A DNA stretch of 64,000 bases. Source: Neisseria elongata subsp. elongata. GTDB taxonomy: Bacteria; Pseudomonadota; Gammaproteobacteria; Burkholderiales; Neisseriaceae. The stretch spans positions 124,001 to 188,000 of the forward strand of contig NZ_FOPS01000002.1 of the NCBI RefSeq assembly GCF_900113545.1, given 5' to 3'. Below, piece by piece: positions 25,725-34,686 of the stretch. The translations under genes and the position numbers were made by a program. The notes beneath the pieces were generated by a model. It ran no database searches and was not told the DNA's origin. It saw nothing but the letters and a program-made list of their open reading frames with translations. Positions within the stretch are counted from its first letter, which is position 1. Each line of letters opens with the position of its first letter.

Positions 25725-26705
25725 TTACAGGATGCGCGCCGCCAGCAGGTCGTGCATATTGAGCGCGCCGACCAGTATGCCGTCGCCTTCTACTACCAAA
25801 AGGCCGTTCACATGGTTTTGCTGCATTTCTTTCAGGGCTTCGGTGGCGAGACGGTCGGGGGCGATGCTTTTCGGGTTGGGGTGCATCACGTCGTTTACCG
25901 TCAGTCTGGCAAAGGTTTCGCATTTTTGGAATAGGCGGCGCAGGTCGCCGTCGGTCAGGATACCTTTCAGACGGCCTCCTTGGTCGGTAACGGCCAGCAT
26001 CCCCAGCCCTTTTTCGCTCATGATGACCACGGCGTCTTTCAGCGGCGTATCTTCGGTTACGGCGGGCGAGTTGTCGCCGCTGTGCATCAGGTCGGCAACG
26101 CGCAACAGCAAACGCTTGCCCAGCCGTCCGGCGGGATGGCTGAGGGCGAAGTCTTCGCGGGTAAAGGAGCGTGCGCGAAGCAGGGCAACGGCGAGTGCGT
26201 CGCCTAAGGCCATGACGGCGGTGGTGCTGGAAGTGGGGGCGAGGCCGAGCGGGCAGGCTTCCTGCGAAACGGCGGCGGTCAGGTGGATGTCGGCATGCCG
26301 CGCCATGGTGGATTCGGGATGGGCGGTAATGCAGATCAGGCAGATATTTTTGCGTTTCAATGCCGGCAGGATGGCAGAAATTTCGTCGCTTTCGCCCGAA
26401 TTGGAAATGGCCAGTACGACATCGCCGTCCACAATCATGCCCAAATCGCCATGGGCGGCTTCGGCAGGATGGACGAAAAATGCCGGCGTGCCGGTGGAGG
26501 CCAGTGTGGCGGCGATTTTGTGGCCGACATGGCCGGATTTTCCAATACCCATGACCACCAGCCGCCCCGTGCAGGAAAGAATAGTGTCTGCGGCGGCGGC
26601 GAATGTGCCGTTGAGGCCGTCTGAAATTTCCTTCAGGCCGTCGGCTTCGATTTGCAATACTTCCCTTGCCCATTCGATGTATTGTTCTGCGTCGTTTGTC
26701 TGCAT
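25725..26705 (-). CDS. kdsD: D-arabinose 5-phosphate isomerase (KdsD/KpsF)
   Basis: The enzyme converts ribulose 5-phosphate to arabinose 5-phosphate, the first step to the Kdo sugar of lipooligosaccharide. The 326-residue protein has an SIS domain (about 35-170; [33 protein letters not shown]) and two CBS domains (about 200-320; [32 protein letters not shown]). ATG 26705 is used; the longer frame starts with TTG. In-frame DUS encode SDGL and GRLK. It is divergent from tal with 74 bases between. Confidence 0.94.
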   Translation of the reverse strand: MQTNDAEQYIEWAREVLQIEADGLKEISDGLNGTFAAAADTILSCTGRLVVMGIGKSGHVGHKIAATLASTGTPAFFVHPAEAAHGDLGMIVDGDVVLAISNSGESDEISAILPALKRKNICLICITAHPESTMARHADIHLTAAVSQEACPLGLAPTSSTTAVMALGDALAVALLRARSFTREDFALSHPAGRLGKRLLLRVADLMHSGDNSPAVTEDTPLKDAVVIMSEKGLGMLAVTDQGGRLKGILTDGDLRRLFQKCETFARLTVNDVMHPNPKSIAPDRLATEALKEMQQNHVNGLLVVEGDGILVGALNMHDLLAARIL

Positions 26706-26779
26706 GGTGTCTGCCTTGTTCAAATATGGTGTTTCGCGTAGGATGCGCTCCTTATTTATTTCGATATAAGGAAGCGGAA

Positions 26780-27835
26780 ATGACTATTTTATCGGACGTT
26801 AAAGCCTTGGGCCAACAAATCTGGCTGGATAATTTATCCCGCTCGCTGGTGCAGGGCGGCGGATTGGCCGAATGGCTGGCAAAAGGCGTGTGCGGAGTAA
26901 CGTCGAATCCGGCTATTTTTCAGAAAGCTTTTGCCGGAGACCCTCTGTATGCCGCCGATGTGGCGGATTTGAAGCGGCAGGATTTGTCGCCGAAACAGCG
27001 TTATGAAACTTTGGCGGTAGACGATGTGCGGGCTGCCTGCGATGTATGCCTGCCGACGTATGAGGCCGACGGCGGACGAAGCGGCTTTGTCAGCTTGGAG
27101 GTTTCACCTGAGTTGGCGCACGATGCCGAAGGCACGGTGGCCGAAGCCAGGCGGCTTCATCGGGCAATCGGCAGAAAAAACGCGATGATCAAAGTGCCGG
27201 CAACCGATGAGGGTTTGAAAGCGTTGGAAGGTTTGGTGGCAGACGGCATCAGCGTCAATCTGACCCTGCTGTTTTCGCGCCAACAGACCTTGAAAGCCTA
27301 TGAAGCTTATGTGCGCGGCATCCGTGCACGTTTGGCTGCAGGCGGCGCAGTGGCAGATATCCATGTGGTGGCCAGCTTTTTTATTTCGCGTATCGACAGT
27401 GCCTTGGATGCCGTGTTGCCCGAGCATCTGCGCGGTAAAACGGCGATTGCTTTGGCCAAAGCCGCTTATTTGGATTGGCAGCGGTTTTTTGATGGCGGCG
27501 ATTTTTCCGGATTGTTGGAGCAGGGGGCAAACCGTGCCCAATTGTTGTGGGCTTCTACAGGCGTGAAAGATCCGGCTTATCCGGCCACATTGTATGTGGA
27601 CAGCCTGATTGGCAGGGAAACGGTCAATACCGTGCCGGAAGCAACGTTGAAAGCCTTTATCGAACATGGTACGGCGCATTCGACTTTGTCCGAGCAAAGC
27701 GATGCCGCACTTGCCGTCTTGGAGGAAGTTGCGACGCTGGGTATAGATGTCGAAACATTGGCGGTGCGGTTGCAGCAAGACGGCTTGCAACAGTTTGAAG
27801 AGGCATTTGCCAAGCTTTTGGCACCGCTGGCATGA
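26780..27835 (+). CDS. tal: Transaldolase
   Basis: Transaldolase moves a dihydroxyacetone unit between sugar phosphates in the non-oxidative pentose phosphate pathway. The 351-residue product is of the longer Tal family: [13 protein letters not shown] near residue 38, the catalytic lysine in [25 protein letters not shown], and [12 protein letters not shown] 26780 with AAGGAAGCGG upstream is chosen. Both tal and divergent kdsD act on pentose phosphates, so joint control is plausible but not shown. Confidence 0.94.
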   Translation: MTILSDVKALGQQIWLDNLSRSLVQGGGLAEWLAKGVCGVTSNPAIFQKAFAGDPLYAADVADLKRQDLSPKQRYETLAVDDVRAACDVCLPTYEADGGRSGFVSLEVSPELAHDAEGTVAEARRLHRAIGRKNAMIKVPATDEGLKALEGLVADGISVNLTLLFSRQQTLKAYEAYVRGIRARLAAGGAVADIHVVASFFISRIDSALDAVLPEHLRGKTAIALAKAAYLDWQRFFDGGDFSGLLEQGANRAQLLWASTGVKDPAYPATLYVDSLIGRETVNTVPEATLKAFIEHGTAHSTLSEQSDAALAVLEEVATLGIDVETLAVRLQQDGLQQFEEAFAKLLAPLA

Positions 27836-27841
27836 TTTCTT

Positions 27842-27876
27842 ATATTTTCAGACGGCCTGAGGCCGTCTGAAAATAT
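27842..27876. terminator. DUS-pair terminator after tal
   Basis: A perfect palindrome: sixteen-base arms (27842-27857 and 27861-27876) around TGA, six bases after the tal stop. The following stretch to 28080 is AT-rich and shows no gene that I can support. Confidence 0.8.
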
Positions 27877-28090
27877 TAAGCCTATGAAAGGAAACGAAAC
27901 GATTTGCCTGTATCGATAGGATAAATCGACTGGTTTTTGCGTTAAACCGGCTAAGTGTCTTGGATGTGAATGTTTGATGGGAATAAAGGCAAGAAGTAAA
28001 CTGTCTTCATGTTACAAATTTATTGATTTACCCTATTCCAATCATGCATTCCGTGATTTAAGTGCATCTGAAAATATGAAAATAAAAAAA

Positions 28091-28113
28091 CCCTGCTTTG
28101 GCAGGGTTTTTTT
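28091..28113. terminator. Terminator after rpsI
   Basis: CCCTGC (28091-28096) and GCAGGG (28101-28106) with A and T runs on either side, so it works on both strands. It lies just downstream of rpsI on the minus strand. Confidence 0.85.
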
Positions 28114-28124
28114 GCAGAAACGGA

Positions 28125-28517
28125 TTAACGTTTCGAGAATTGTTTTGCACGACGTGCTTTGCGTAAGCCCGGTTTTTTACGCTCAACTTCACGAGCATCA
28201 CGGGTAACGAAGCCGGCTTGAGATAATGCGGGTTTCAGGGCTGCATCGTAGTCAATCAGCGCACGGGTAATGCCGTGGCGGATAGCACCGGATTGGCCGG
28301 TTTCGCCGCCGCCGGTTACATTGACTTTAATGTCGAAAGATTCTGCATTTTCGGTCAAAACTAAGGGTTGGCGGACAACCATGCGGCTGGTTTCACGGGC
28401 GAAGAACTCGTCAACCGGACGGCCGTTTACAATGATTTGACCGCTGCCTTTTTGCAGGAATACTCGGGCAACCGAACTTTTGCGGCGGCCTGTGCCGTAG
28501 TAATATTTACCGTTCAT
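28125..28517 (-). CDS. rpsI: 30S ribosomal protein S9
   Basis: A 130-residue S9 with [14 protein letters not shown] at the N-terminus, the conserved [19 protein letters not shown], and the basic C-terminal tail ending FSKR that reaches the tRNA site. It follows rplM by nine bases, the universal L13-S9 operon. A strong hairpin terminator closes the unit. Confidence 0.98.
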   Translation of the reverse strand: MNGKYYYGTGRRKSSVARVFLQKGSGQIIVNGRPVDEFFARETSRMVVRQPLVLTENAESFDIKVNVTGGGETGQSGAIRHGITRALIDYDAALKPALSQAGFVTRDAREVERKKPGLRKARRAKQFSKR

Positions 28518-28526
28518 GTCGCGTCC

Positions 28527-28958
28527 TTATTTCAATTCCAGAGCTTTGGGCTGCTGGGCGGCATGCTGGTGTTCTGTACCTGCATACACTTTCAGTTTTT
28601 TAATCATCGCATAACCCAAAGGGCCTTTGGGCAGCATACCTTTAACGGCTTTTTCCAGTGCGCGACCGGGGAAGCGGTCTTGCATTTCGCGGAAGGTGCG
28701 CTCGTAGATGCCGCCGGGAAAGCCTGAGTGGCGATAGTATTTTTTGTCTTCGAATTTCGCACCGGTAACGCGCAATTTGTCCGCATTGATAACGATGATG
28801 TAATCGCCGGTATCAACATGCGGTGTGTATTCGGGCTTGTGTTTGCCGCGCAGGCGGCTGGCGACTTCGGCTGCAACGCGGCCCAGAACTTTATCTGTGG
28901 CATCGATTACAAACCATTCGCGCTTCACCTCGTGCGGTTTGGCTGAAAAGGTTTTCAT
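28527..28958 (-). CDS. rplM: 50S ribosomal protein L13
   Basis: A 143-residue L13 with the conserved [15 protein letters not shown] and the motif [18 protein letters not shown]. It is the first gene of the rplM-rpsI operon and has a strong consensus promoter 34-62 bases upstream. Length and ends are as usual for the family. Confidence 0.98.
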   Translation of the reverse strand: MKTFSAKPHEVKREWFVIDATDKVLGRVAAEVASRLRGKHKPEYTPHVDTGDYIIVINADKLRVTGAKFEDKKYYRHSGFPGGIYERTFREMQDRFPGRALEKAVKGMLPKGPLGYAMIKKLKVYAGTEHQHAAQQPKALELK

Positions 28959-28991
28959 AGGGTAATTCCAAAGGTATATAGAAAGCTGCCG

Positions 28992-29020
28992 ATTTTAGAG
29001 CGTTCTCGTATGGATGTCAA
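28992..29020 (-). promoter_or_regulatory. Promoter of rplM-rpsI
   Basis: On the minus strand, a perfect TTGACA (29020-29015) and TAAAAT (28997-28992) with a 17-base spacer, upstream of rplM. Confidence 0.8.
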
Positions 29021-29110
29021 TCAAGGATAAGGTTTGTTGTGCGGCTGCGGCGGCTTGTGTGGTTTGCGCCGTAAAAACGCCGTGCTTGTTTGGCAGGGGT
29101 AAATGTGAAG

Positions 29111-29136
29111 CGGTACCGAAATGGTCCGGTACCGCT
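29111..29136. terminator. Hairpin downstream of 6S RNA
   Basis: Nine-base arms GCGGTACCG (29111-29119) and CGGTACCGC (29128-29136). On the minus strand no T run follows, so its role as a terminator for 6S RNA is uncertain. Confidence 0.4.
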
Positions 29137-29147
29137 TTTTGAGGGTT

Positions 29148-29319
29148 TCCCCGCCGGTGGCGTTTCGGCTCAATCCGCTTGAACCTTGTCAAACAAGGCG
29201 GCTGCCTCGGGCAGTTTCGGGTGCGTTCCTAAAGGAACGCTCGCGCCCACTGCACTCCCGACAACCTTAAGCGAACGTATTGGTTCAAAGGAATGTATGC
29301 CTTCACGGACACCGCAGGG
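29148..29319 (-). ncRNA. ssrS: 6S RNA
   Basis: 6S RNA binds sigma-70 RNA polymerase in stationary phase. On the minus strand CCCTGC-GGTG at the 5' end (29319 downward) pairs with CACC-GGCGGG at the 3' end (about 29150), forming the closing stem. The 3' half reads CCTTG...CAAGGTTCAAGC..., matching the E. coli 3' arm well. It lies directly after zapA, the order zapA-ssrS seen in many proteobacteria. The 5' end could be up to 15 bases earlier, since the promoter would lie in the end of zapA. Confidence 0.8.
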
Positions 29320-29331
29320 AAAAAGGGAGGG

Positions 29332-29634
29332 TCAGGGAACTTTGGATAGTGCTTTTTCGCACACCCCAACCATGTCGGCTATTCTACGCTCAAATTCTCC
29401 GATTGCCAAACCATCTTTCATTGAGATTTTGAGTAGGTCGTGGACGACGTTTAAGGCGGCCATGATGATGATTTTATCGGTTTCGACAATGCGGCCGCCG
29501 TTTTGTATGGCTTCGATTTTTTGGTTCAGCATGTCTACGGCTTGGAGTAGTGTTGCTTTTTCGGACGTCGGGGTTCCGATGCCGAAGGTGCGTCCCATGA
29601 TGGATACGGAAACTTGTTCGGTTTGTTGTGTCAT
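29332..29634 (-). CDS. zapA: Cell division protein ZapA
   Basis: ZapA bundles FtsZ filaments at the division ring. The 100-residue protein has the ZapA core: SVSIMGRTFGIGTP, LLQAVDMLNQKIEAIQ, and DKIIIMAALNVVHDLL, with a coiled-coil C-terminal half. Its start overlaps the stop of the upstream coiled-coil gene (ATGA). 6S RNA follows immediately. Confidence 0.93.
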   Translation of the reverse strand: MTQQTEQVSVSIMGRTFGIGTPTSEKATLLQAVDMLNQKIEAIQNGGRIVETDKIIIMAALNVVHDLLKISMKDGLAIGEFERRIADMVGVCEKALSKVP

Positions 29635-29978
29635 TTTTCAGTCTCCGGGGATGTTTCAGACGGCGTTTTGGTCGGCAGCCGGGCAAGCAGTCGGCGGATT
29701 TCGGCGGCACTTTCTTCCAATAGGGTGCGGTAGTGCCGGTTTTCTTCCGTCAGGATGTCGATTTTGCTTTGAAGGTCGTGTTTCAGTTTGTCTACTTGTA
29801 CCAGCAGGGCTTCGCTTAATTCGTCTACGGCCGCCTGGTGCTGTTCGTCTTTGCGTTTTTGTTCGGCTTTGAGCCGGACGTTTTCCAGTTGGTGTCTGCG
29901 GCTTTCGCTCAACAGGGTTTCGAATTTTTGTACCAGTTGGTAGACGCGGGCTTCCAGTTTTTCCAAGGGTTGGGTCAT
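29631..29978 (-). CDS. Coiled-coil protein, ZapB-like
   Basis: A 115-residue, almost wholly helical protein (EKLEARVYQLVQKFETLL, LENVRLKAEQKRKDEQHQ, KIDILTEENRHYRTLLEE) with strong heptads and a Thr/Pro/Glu-rich tail. Small coiled-coil proteins of this kind lie just before zapA in beta- and gamma-proteobacteria and resemble ZapB; direct ZapB identity cannot be shown here. It overlaps zapA by four bases, which supports a joint role at the Z ring. Confidence 0.75.
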   Translation of the reverse strand: MTQPLEKLEARVYQLVQKFETLLSESRRHQLENVRLKAEQKRKDEQHQAAVDELSEALLVQVDKLKHDLQSKIDILTEENRHYRTLLEESAAEIRRLLARLPTKTPSETSPETEK

Positions 29979-29992
29979 GCGGTGCTCCGTGT

Positions 29993-30021
29993 AGGCCGTC
30001 TGAAACGCTTTCAGACGGCCT
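29993..30021. terminator. DUS-pair terminator after gpsA
   Basis: Thirteen-base arms at 29993-30005 and 30009-30021 with a three-base loop, between gpsA and the coiled-coil gene. Confidence 0.65.
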
Positions 30022-30026
30022 GGGGG

Positions 30027-31016
30027 TTATTCCGATTTGGCTTCGCGCATCATCAGACGTTCGGCGACATCTTTTGCGCTCAGTTCGTTGCGTACGAGTT
30101 CGTACAGGGTTTGGGTAATCGGCATGTCGATTTGGTGGCGGCAGGCGGTGTTGAATACTTCGTCTATGGTGGGTACGCCTTCGGCAACATGGCCGATTTC
30201 GGTCAGGACTTGGTGCAGGGGCTTGCCGGAAGCCAGGCCCAGGCCGACTTTTCGGTTGCGCGACAGTGCGCCGGTGCAGGTGAGGATGAGGTCGCCCATG
30301 CCGGCCAGTCCCATCATGGTTTTTTGTTGCGCGCCCAGTGCGACGGCCAAACGGGTCATTTCGGCCAAACCACGCGTAACCAGTGCGGCTCGGGCGTTCA
30401 TGCCGTATTCGAGGCCGTCTGAAAGGCCGGTGGCGATGGCCATGACGTTTTTAACCGCGCCACCGACGGCTGCACCGATGATGTCGGTGTTGGCATACAG
30501 GCGCATGATGGGTGTGTTTAGTTCTTGCACCAGCCCGTTAATCCATTTTTCGTTTTCTGAAGCCAAAACGACGGCGCAGGGCAGTTGTTTGGCGAGTTCT
30601 TGGGCGAAGCTGGGGCCGGAAAGGACGCCGATTTTGTCGTTGTCGGGCAGGATTTCTCGGACGACTTGGAAGGTCAGCAGGCCGGTGTCGAGTTCGAAGC
30701 CTTTGCAGGCGGTGAGGATGGGCAGGTGGCCGTAACCGGCTTGTTTGATCAATTCGACACTGTCGCGCAGGCCGGCTACGGAGGTAACCATTAAAACCAG
30801 TTCGCTGCCTTCGAGGGCTTCGGTCAGTTCAGTGTGTGCGGTCAGGTTGTCGGGCAAGGGAAAACCCGGGAGGTAACGTTGGTTTTCCCGTTCGTTTTGC
30901 ATGGCGGCCATTTGTTCGCGGTTGCGCGCCCAAATGGAAACCGGATGGCCATGGAGGGAGAAGTGGATGGCAAGGGCCGTTCCCCATGAGCCGGCGCCGA
31001 TGACGGTAATTTTCAT
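30027..31016 (-). CDS. gpsA: Glycerol-3-phosphate dehydrogenase (NAD(P)+)
   Basis: GpsA makes sn-glycerol 3-phosphate from dihydroxyacetone phosphate for phospholipid synthesis. The 329-residue protein has the Rossmann motif GAGSWGTALA (7-16), the catalytic lysine region AVGGAVKNVMAIATG, and GLAGMGDLILTCTG. Length is typical. It stands alone on the minus strand with a DUS-pair terminator; a DUS encodes SDGLEYG in frame. Confidence 0.96.
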   Translation of the reverse strand: MKITVIGAGSWGTALAIHFSLHGHPVSIWARNREQMAAMQNERENQRYLPGFPLPDNLTAHTELTEALEGSELVLMVTSVAGLRDSVELIKQAGYGHLPILTACKGFELDTGLLTFQVVREILPDNDKIGVLSGPSFAQELAKQLPCAVVLASENEKWINGLVQELNTPIMRLYANTDIIGAAVGGAVKNVMAIATGLSDGLEYGMNARAALVTRGLAEMTRLAVALGAQQKTMMGLAGMGDLILTCTGALSRNRKVGLGLASGKPLHQVLTEIGHVAEGVPTIDEVFNTACRHQIDMPITQTLYELVRNELSAKDVAERLMMREAKSE

Positions 31017-31170
31017 GTTGTGTTTTCCATGCTGAGCGGCCGGCTGTTCGGAGGTTTGTCCCGCCGTTTGTTGCCTGCGGGTTTTCAGACGGCCTGATTG
31101 AAACAGGGCTGCATTATTGCATTTTGGCTGTTTTTTCTCAAATTCAGCGGTTTGTGCCGTTGTGTGCTTT

Positions 31171-31199
31171 CAGACAGCCTTATGTCGGAAGGCTGTTTG
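31171..31199. terminator. Terminator hairpin after the orphan kinase gene
   Basis: Eleven-base arms (31171-31181 and 31189-31199) with one wobble pair. The left arm contains a one-mismatch DUS (AGGCTGTCTGAA). Confidence 0.55.
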
Positions 31200-31230
31200 T
31201 CGTATGGCGCGCATCTAGGGTGCGGTTGGT

Positions 31231-32532
31231 TTATTTTTGCAATGTTTGTTTGTCCAATTCCACTTGGGCAAGCAAGCCATGCCCTGTGCGCCGGTTGTCG
31301 GACAGTATCAGTTTCCCGCCGTAACGTTTGGCGATGGTGTCGGCAATGGACAGGCCGAGCCCTGTGCCTTGCTGTTCGCTGCCCAGTATGCGGTAGAAGG
31401 GGTCGAGTACGCGCCGGCGTTCTTCCGGCGGAATGCCGGGTCCGTTGTCTTCAACCCAAAGGGTCAGGTGTGTGTCATTGTCGTCAAAGCCGAGATCGAT
31501 TTGGCCTGAAGCCGGCGTGTAGCGGATTGCGTTGTCGGCCAGTGTTTTAATCAGGGTGTAAATTTCTGTTTCATTTGCATAAATTTCGCAGTTCCGTTCG
31601 ACGGCGATGCCGATGTCTTGTCCTTTGACGGCGGCAAGGGGGTAGAGTTCTTCCAATATGCGTCGGAACAGGTGTTGCAGGTTGACGGCGGCGAGCGGAC
31701 GTTTTGCATCCGGCGATTGGGCGCGTGCCAATGATAAAAGCTGTTCGAGCAGGTGGCGTTGGCGGGCAATGCTGGTTTGGATTTGCCGGGCTTGTAGTTT
31801 GGCGTCATCTGCAAGGGGGAGTTGGTTTAAGCGTTCGACTTGCAGGGAAAGCGCGGTCATCGGGCTGCGCATTTCGTGTGCCGCATCGGCGATGAAGCGT
31901 TGCTGTTGGCGGATGTTGTCGTCCGTGCGTTTCAATAGGCGGTTGATGGCGGCAATAAAGCCGGTCATTTCGCTGGGGGCATCTGTGTCGTTCAGTGGGG
32001 AAAGGTCGTTTTCCTGCCGTACGGACAGGCTTTGCGACAGCCGTTTTACCGGTAGCATGGTGCGCGAGACCACCCAGACGGTCAGCAAGATGGTTAAGGG
32101 AATGGATAAAAGGAGCGGGATAACGCTGTGAAAGGCTGCATTTTCAGCCAGGTCGGCGCGGTATTCGTTTTCTTGTATGACGGCGATTTGGCCTTGTGAA
32201 CCGTGGTGCAGATAGATTCGGTAGTCGTCTCCGTCGTCCCGCAAATCGTGGAAGCCGTCGGACAAATCTGCAGGGATATTCAGACGGCCTTGTTTTCCGG
32301 GACGTTGGGTGAAGATGCGGGAATCGCTGTCTATATCGGTTTCATCTTCGTCTGAAGAGGAAAGTGCGGCTGTTTGACGTAAAAGGTCGTCTTGTAACTC
32401 TTCTGTTTCGTGATAGGTCGTATAGAAGGAAAATCCGCCGGCTATCACGGCCAGCAGCAGGGAAACGGCAATGACGGCCAGGCTGATTCTGGCTTGCAGT
32501 GAGTTTTTGATGAGTCGGAAAGTACGGTTCAT
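31231..32532 (-). CDS. Orphan sensor histidine kinase (QseC/PmrB-like)
   Basis: A 433-residue kinase with two membrane helices (about 14-36 and 137-158) around a periplasmic domain rich in acidic residues (EDETDIDSD, DLRDDGDD). HAMP (about 160-210), HisKA with His219 (DAAHEMRSPMTALSLQ) and HATPase (DNAIRYTP, EDNGPGIPP, GTGLGLSIA) follow. The family usually pairs with an OmpR-type regulator encoded just upstream, but the 430 bases upstream here hold no such gene. An acidic sensor domain suggests cations or cationic peptides as signal; this is inference. Confidence 0.88.
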   Translation of the reverse strand: MNRTFRLIKNSLQARISLAVIAVSLLLAVIAGGFSFYTTYHETEELQDDLLRQTAALSSSDEDETDIDSDSRIFTQRPGKQGRLNIPADLSDGFHDLRDDGDDYRIYLHHGSQGQIAVIQENEYRADLAENAAFHSVIPLLLSIPLTILLTVWVVSRTMLPVKRLSQSLSVRQENDLSPLNDTDAPSEMTGFIAAINRLLKRTDDNIRQQQRFIADAAHEMRSPMTALSLQVERLNQLPLADDAKLQARQIQTSIARQRHLLEQLLSLARAQSPDAKRPLAAVNLQHLFRRILEELYPLAAVKGQDIGIAVERNCEIYANETEIYTLIKTLADNAIRYTPASGQIDLGFDDNDTHLTLWVEDNGPGIPPEERRRVLDPFYRILGSEQQGTGLGLSIADTIAKRYGGKLILSDNRRTGHGLLAQVELDKQTLQK

Positions 32533-32835
32533 GCCAAATATTGTGTGTGAGGTGAGGTTTGGGGTGTGGATTGTAACGGGTGAAAATTAGTAGAAAAATA
32601 GTTTTGTGTGCGTTCTAGGTGCAATTTTCTTGCGCAGGGTCAATGGTTGATTGTTATGATTTGAGAGTTTCGGTATGCGGATGGTTGTAATGTGGCAAAA
32701 TCGGTAAAAAATAAAATCATAGGAAAAAAACATTTAAATCAAGGGGAGGAGAGACGGCAGGCTTGGGTTTTTCGTAAATTCTCAGGGGGAATATTGCGGC
32801 GGTATCGAAAAAATGGCGGGATATTCGGCAAACTC

Positions 32836-32864
32836 TTCCGAGAATAGGGTATTAAATCTATAAT
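32836..32864 (+). promoter_or_regulatory. Promoter upstream of the phosphate permease gene
   Basis: TATAAT at 32859-32864 with a weak -35 (TTCCGA, 32836-32841) at 17 bases. The rest of 32533-32965 is AT-rich, has one DUS near 32865, and no gene that I can support. Confidence 0.5.
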
Positions 32865-32965
32865 GGCCGTCTGAAATTTGTATTTGGACGGTTGTTGCTT
32901 GGCAGTAAAAATGCCTGTGCCGCCTCCGATTAAATTAATTTGAATGATTTAAAGGAACTGTAATC

Positions 32966-34555
32966 ATGGCTCAAACGAACGTTGCTTCGGGTCCCATGTA
33001 CAAAACCAATTTTGCTTTTGCCGTCATGCTTATTGGTATGGTCGGCTATTTTATTTATTGGGGTCTCGGATATACCAACCACAATCATACGACGATGTTT
33101 TTGCTGGCCACGTTTTTCGGTGTTTTCATGGCATTCAATATCGGCGGAAACGATGTGGCCAATTCGTTTGGTACGTCGGTTGGGGCAGGTACTTTGACCA
33201 TTCCCCAAGCTTTGATTGTGGCTGCCGTTTTTGAAGTCAGCGGTGCCGTGATTGCAGGGGGGGAGGTAACGGCAACCATACGTAACGGTATTGTGCAGAT
33301 GGAAGCCTTGCCGATGGAACCCATGCAGTTCGTTTATGTTATGTTGTCCGCACTGTTGGCTGCCGCTTTATGGCTATTGTTTGCCACGAAAAAAGGGTTG
33401 CCGGTATCCACTACACACGCAATTATCGGCGGTATCGTCGGTAGTTCGATGATGTTGGGGTTTTTGCTGACAAACAACGGTGCAGGAACGTTGGCATTGG
33501 TGAAGTGGGAAAAAATAGGTGAGATTGCCATTTCTTGGGTTTTATCACCGGTTTTGGGTGGCTTGGTATCTTACTTATTGTTTTATCAAGTAAAAAAGCA
33601 TGTTTTAGATTATAACGACGATATTGAGCGTCAATTGAAAGAAATTAAAGCGGAGAAAAAAGCATATAAAGAGGAGCACCGTCTAAGGTTTGAAGCATTG
33701 CCGGAACAGGAGCGGTTAGAGGCTGCTTCAGCTATGGCTAGGGATGCGCAAATTTACGGTGAAATCGATTTTGATCCGAATGAATTAGAGTCAGCCTACT
33801 ATAAGGGGCTGCATAATATTGATCAACGCAAAAATAATATCGATGCATATAAAGCATTGCATTCATGGGTGCCTCTGATTTCGTCTCTTGGTGGGATGAT
33901 GATTGCCTCTATGCTGATTTTTAAAGGATTGAAAAATCTGAATCTTGGTATGAGTGAGTTGGCGAGTTACCTGACCATACTTATGATTGGTGCCGGTATT
34001 TGGTTGGCAACCTTTATTTATGCTAAAACTTTAAAGCGCAAGGATTTGTCCAAATCAACTTTTTTAATGTTCTCATGGATGCAGGTGTTTACAGCGGCCG
34101 GGTTCGCATTCAGTCACGGCGCAAATGACATTGCGAATGCTATCGGGCCGTTTGCAGCCATTATGGATGTATTGCGGACAGATGAAATAGGTGTTTCCGC
34201 ACCTGTGCCCCCGGTTGTTTTGCTGACGTTTGGGATCGCTTTGATTGTTGGTTTGTGGTTTATTGGTAAAGAAGTCATTGCAACTGTAGGGACAAATTTG
34301 GCGGAAATGCATCCTTCGTCAGGTTTTACGGCGGAATTGGCAGCAGCTTCCGTGGTTATGGCTGCCTCTTTATTGGGATTGCCTGTGTCCAGTACACATA
34401 TCTTGGTTGGTGCGGTTTTAGGGATTGGTTTGGTAAATCGCAATGCAAATTGGAAAGCAATGAAACCGATCGCATTGGCATGGGTAATTACATTACCGGC
34501 TGCTTCGGTTTTGTCTATAGGTTGTTTTCTAATATTAAGGGCAATTTTTAGTTAA
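32966..34555 (+). CDS. pit: PiT family inorganic phosphate transporter
   Basis: A 529-residue permease of the PiT (PF01384) family, which carries phosphate with protons or sodium across the inner membrane. Both signature repeats are present: GGNDVANSFGTSVGAGTLT near residue 56 and HGANDIANAIGP near residue 385. About ten helices flank a charged cytoplasmic loop (about 205-285, rich in Lys and Glu). Base composition becomes AT-rich partway through the gene and stays so to coaE. A run of seven G lies in the coding sequence at 33257-33263. Confidence 0.93.
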   Translation: MAQTNVASGPMYKTNFAFAVMLIGMVGYFIYWGLGYTNHNHTTMFLLATFFGVFMAFNIGGNDVANSFGTSVGAGTLTIPQALIVAAVFEVSGAVIAGGEVTATIRNGIVQMEALPMEPMQFVYVMLSALLAAALWLLFATKKGLPVSTTHAIIGGIVGSSMMLGFLLTNNGAGTLALVKWEKIGEIAISWVLSPVLGGLVSYLLFYQVKKHVLDYNDDIERQLKEIKAEKKAYKEEHRLRFEALPEQERLEAASAMARDAQIYGEIDFDPNELESAYYKGLHNIDQRKNNIDAYKALHSWVPLISSLGGMMIASMLIFKGLKNLNLGMSELASYLTILMIGAGIWLATFIYAKTLKRKDLSKSTFLMFSWMQVFTAAGFAFSHGANDIANAIGPFAAIMDVLRTDEIGVSAPVPPVVLLTFGIALIVGLWFIGKEVIATVGTNLAEMHPSSGFTAELAAASVVMAASLLGLPVSSTHILVGAVLGIGLVNRNANWKAMKPIALAWVITLPAASVLSIGCFLILRAIFS

Positions 34556-34583
34556 TTCAGGAATGTATATTTTAAGATAAATT

Positions 34584-34612
34584 TTGTCAGATGCTGATGA
34601 AATATTTATAAT
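34584..34612 (+). promoter_or_regulatory. Promoter of pilF
   Basis: TTGTCA (34584-34589) and a perfect TATAAT (34607-34612) with a 17-base spacer, 75 bases before pilF. Confidence 0.7.
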
Positions 34613-34686
34613 AAGCGTAAAGCTATTCCTGGGCAGTGCTTAAATAATTGTTTTTGGAGTAGGGAAATTTTGATAGGTTAAATTTT

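Noticed and set aside
27974-28207. 77-codon open frame after tal
   Set aside because: It overlaps the rpsI terminator and the rpsI gene, has no ribosome site and looks random.
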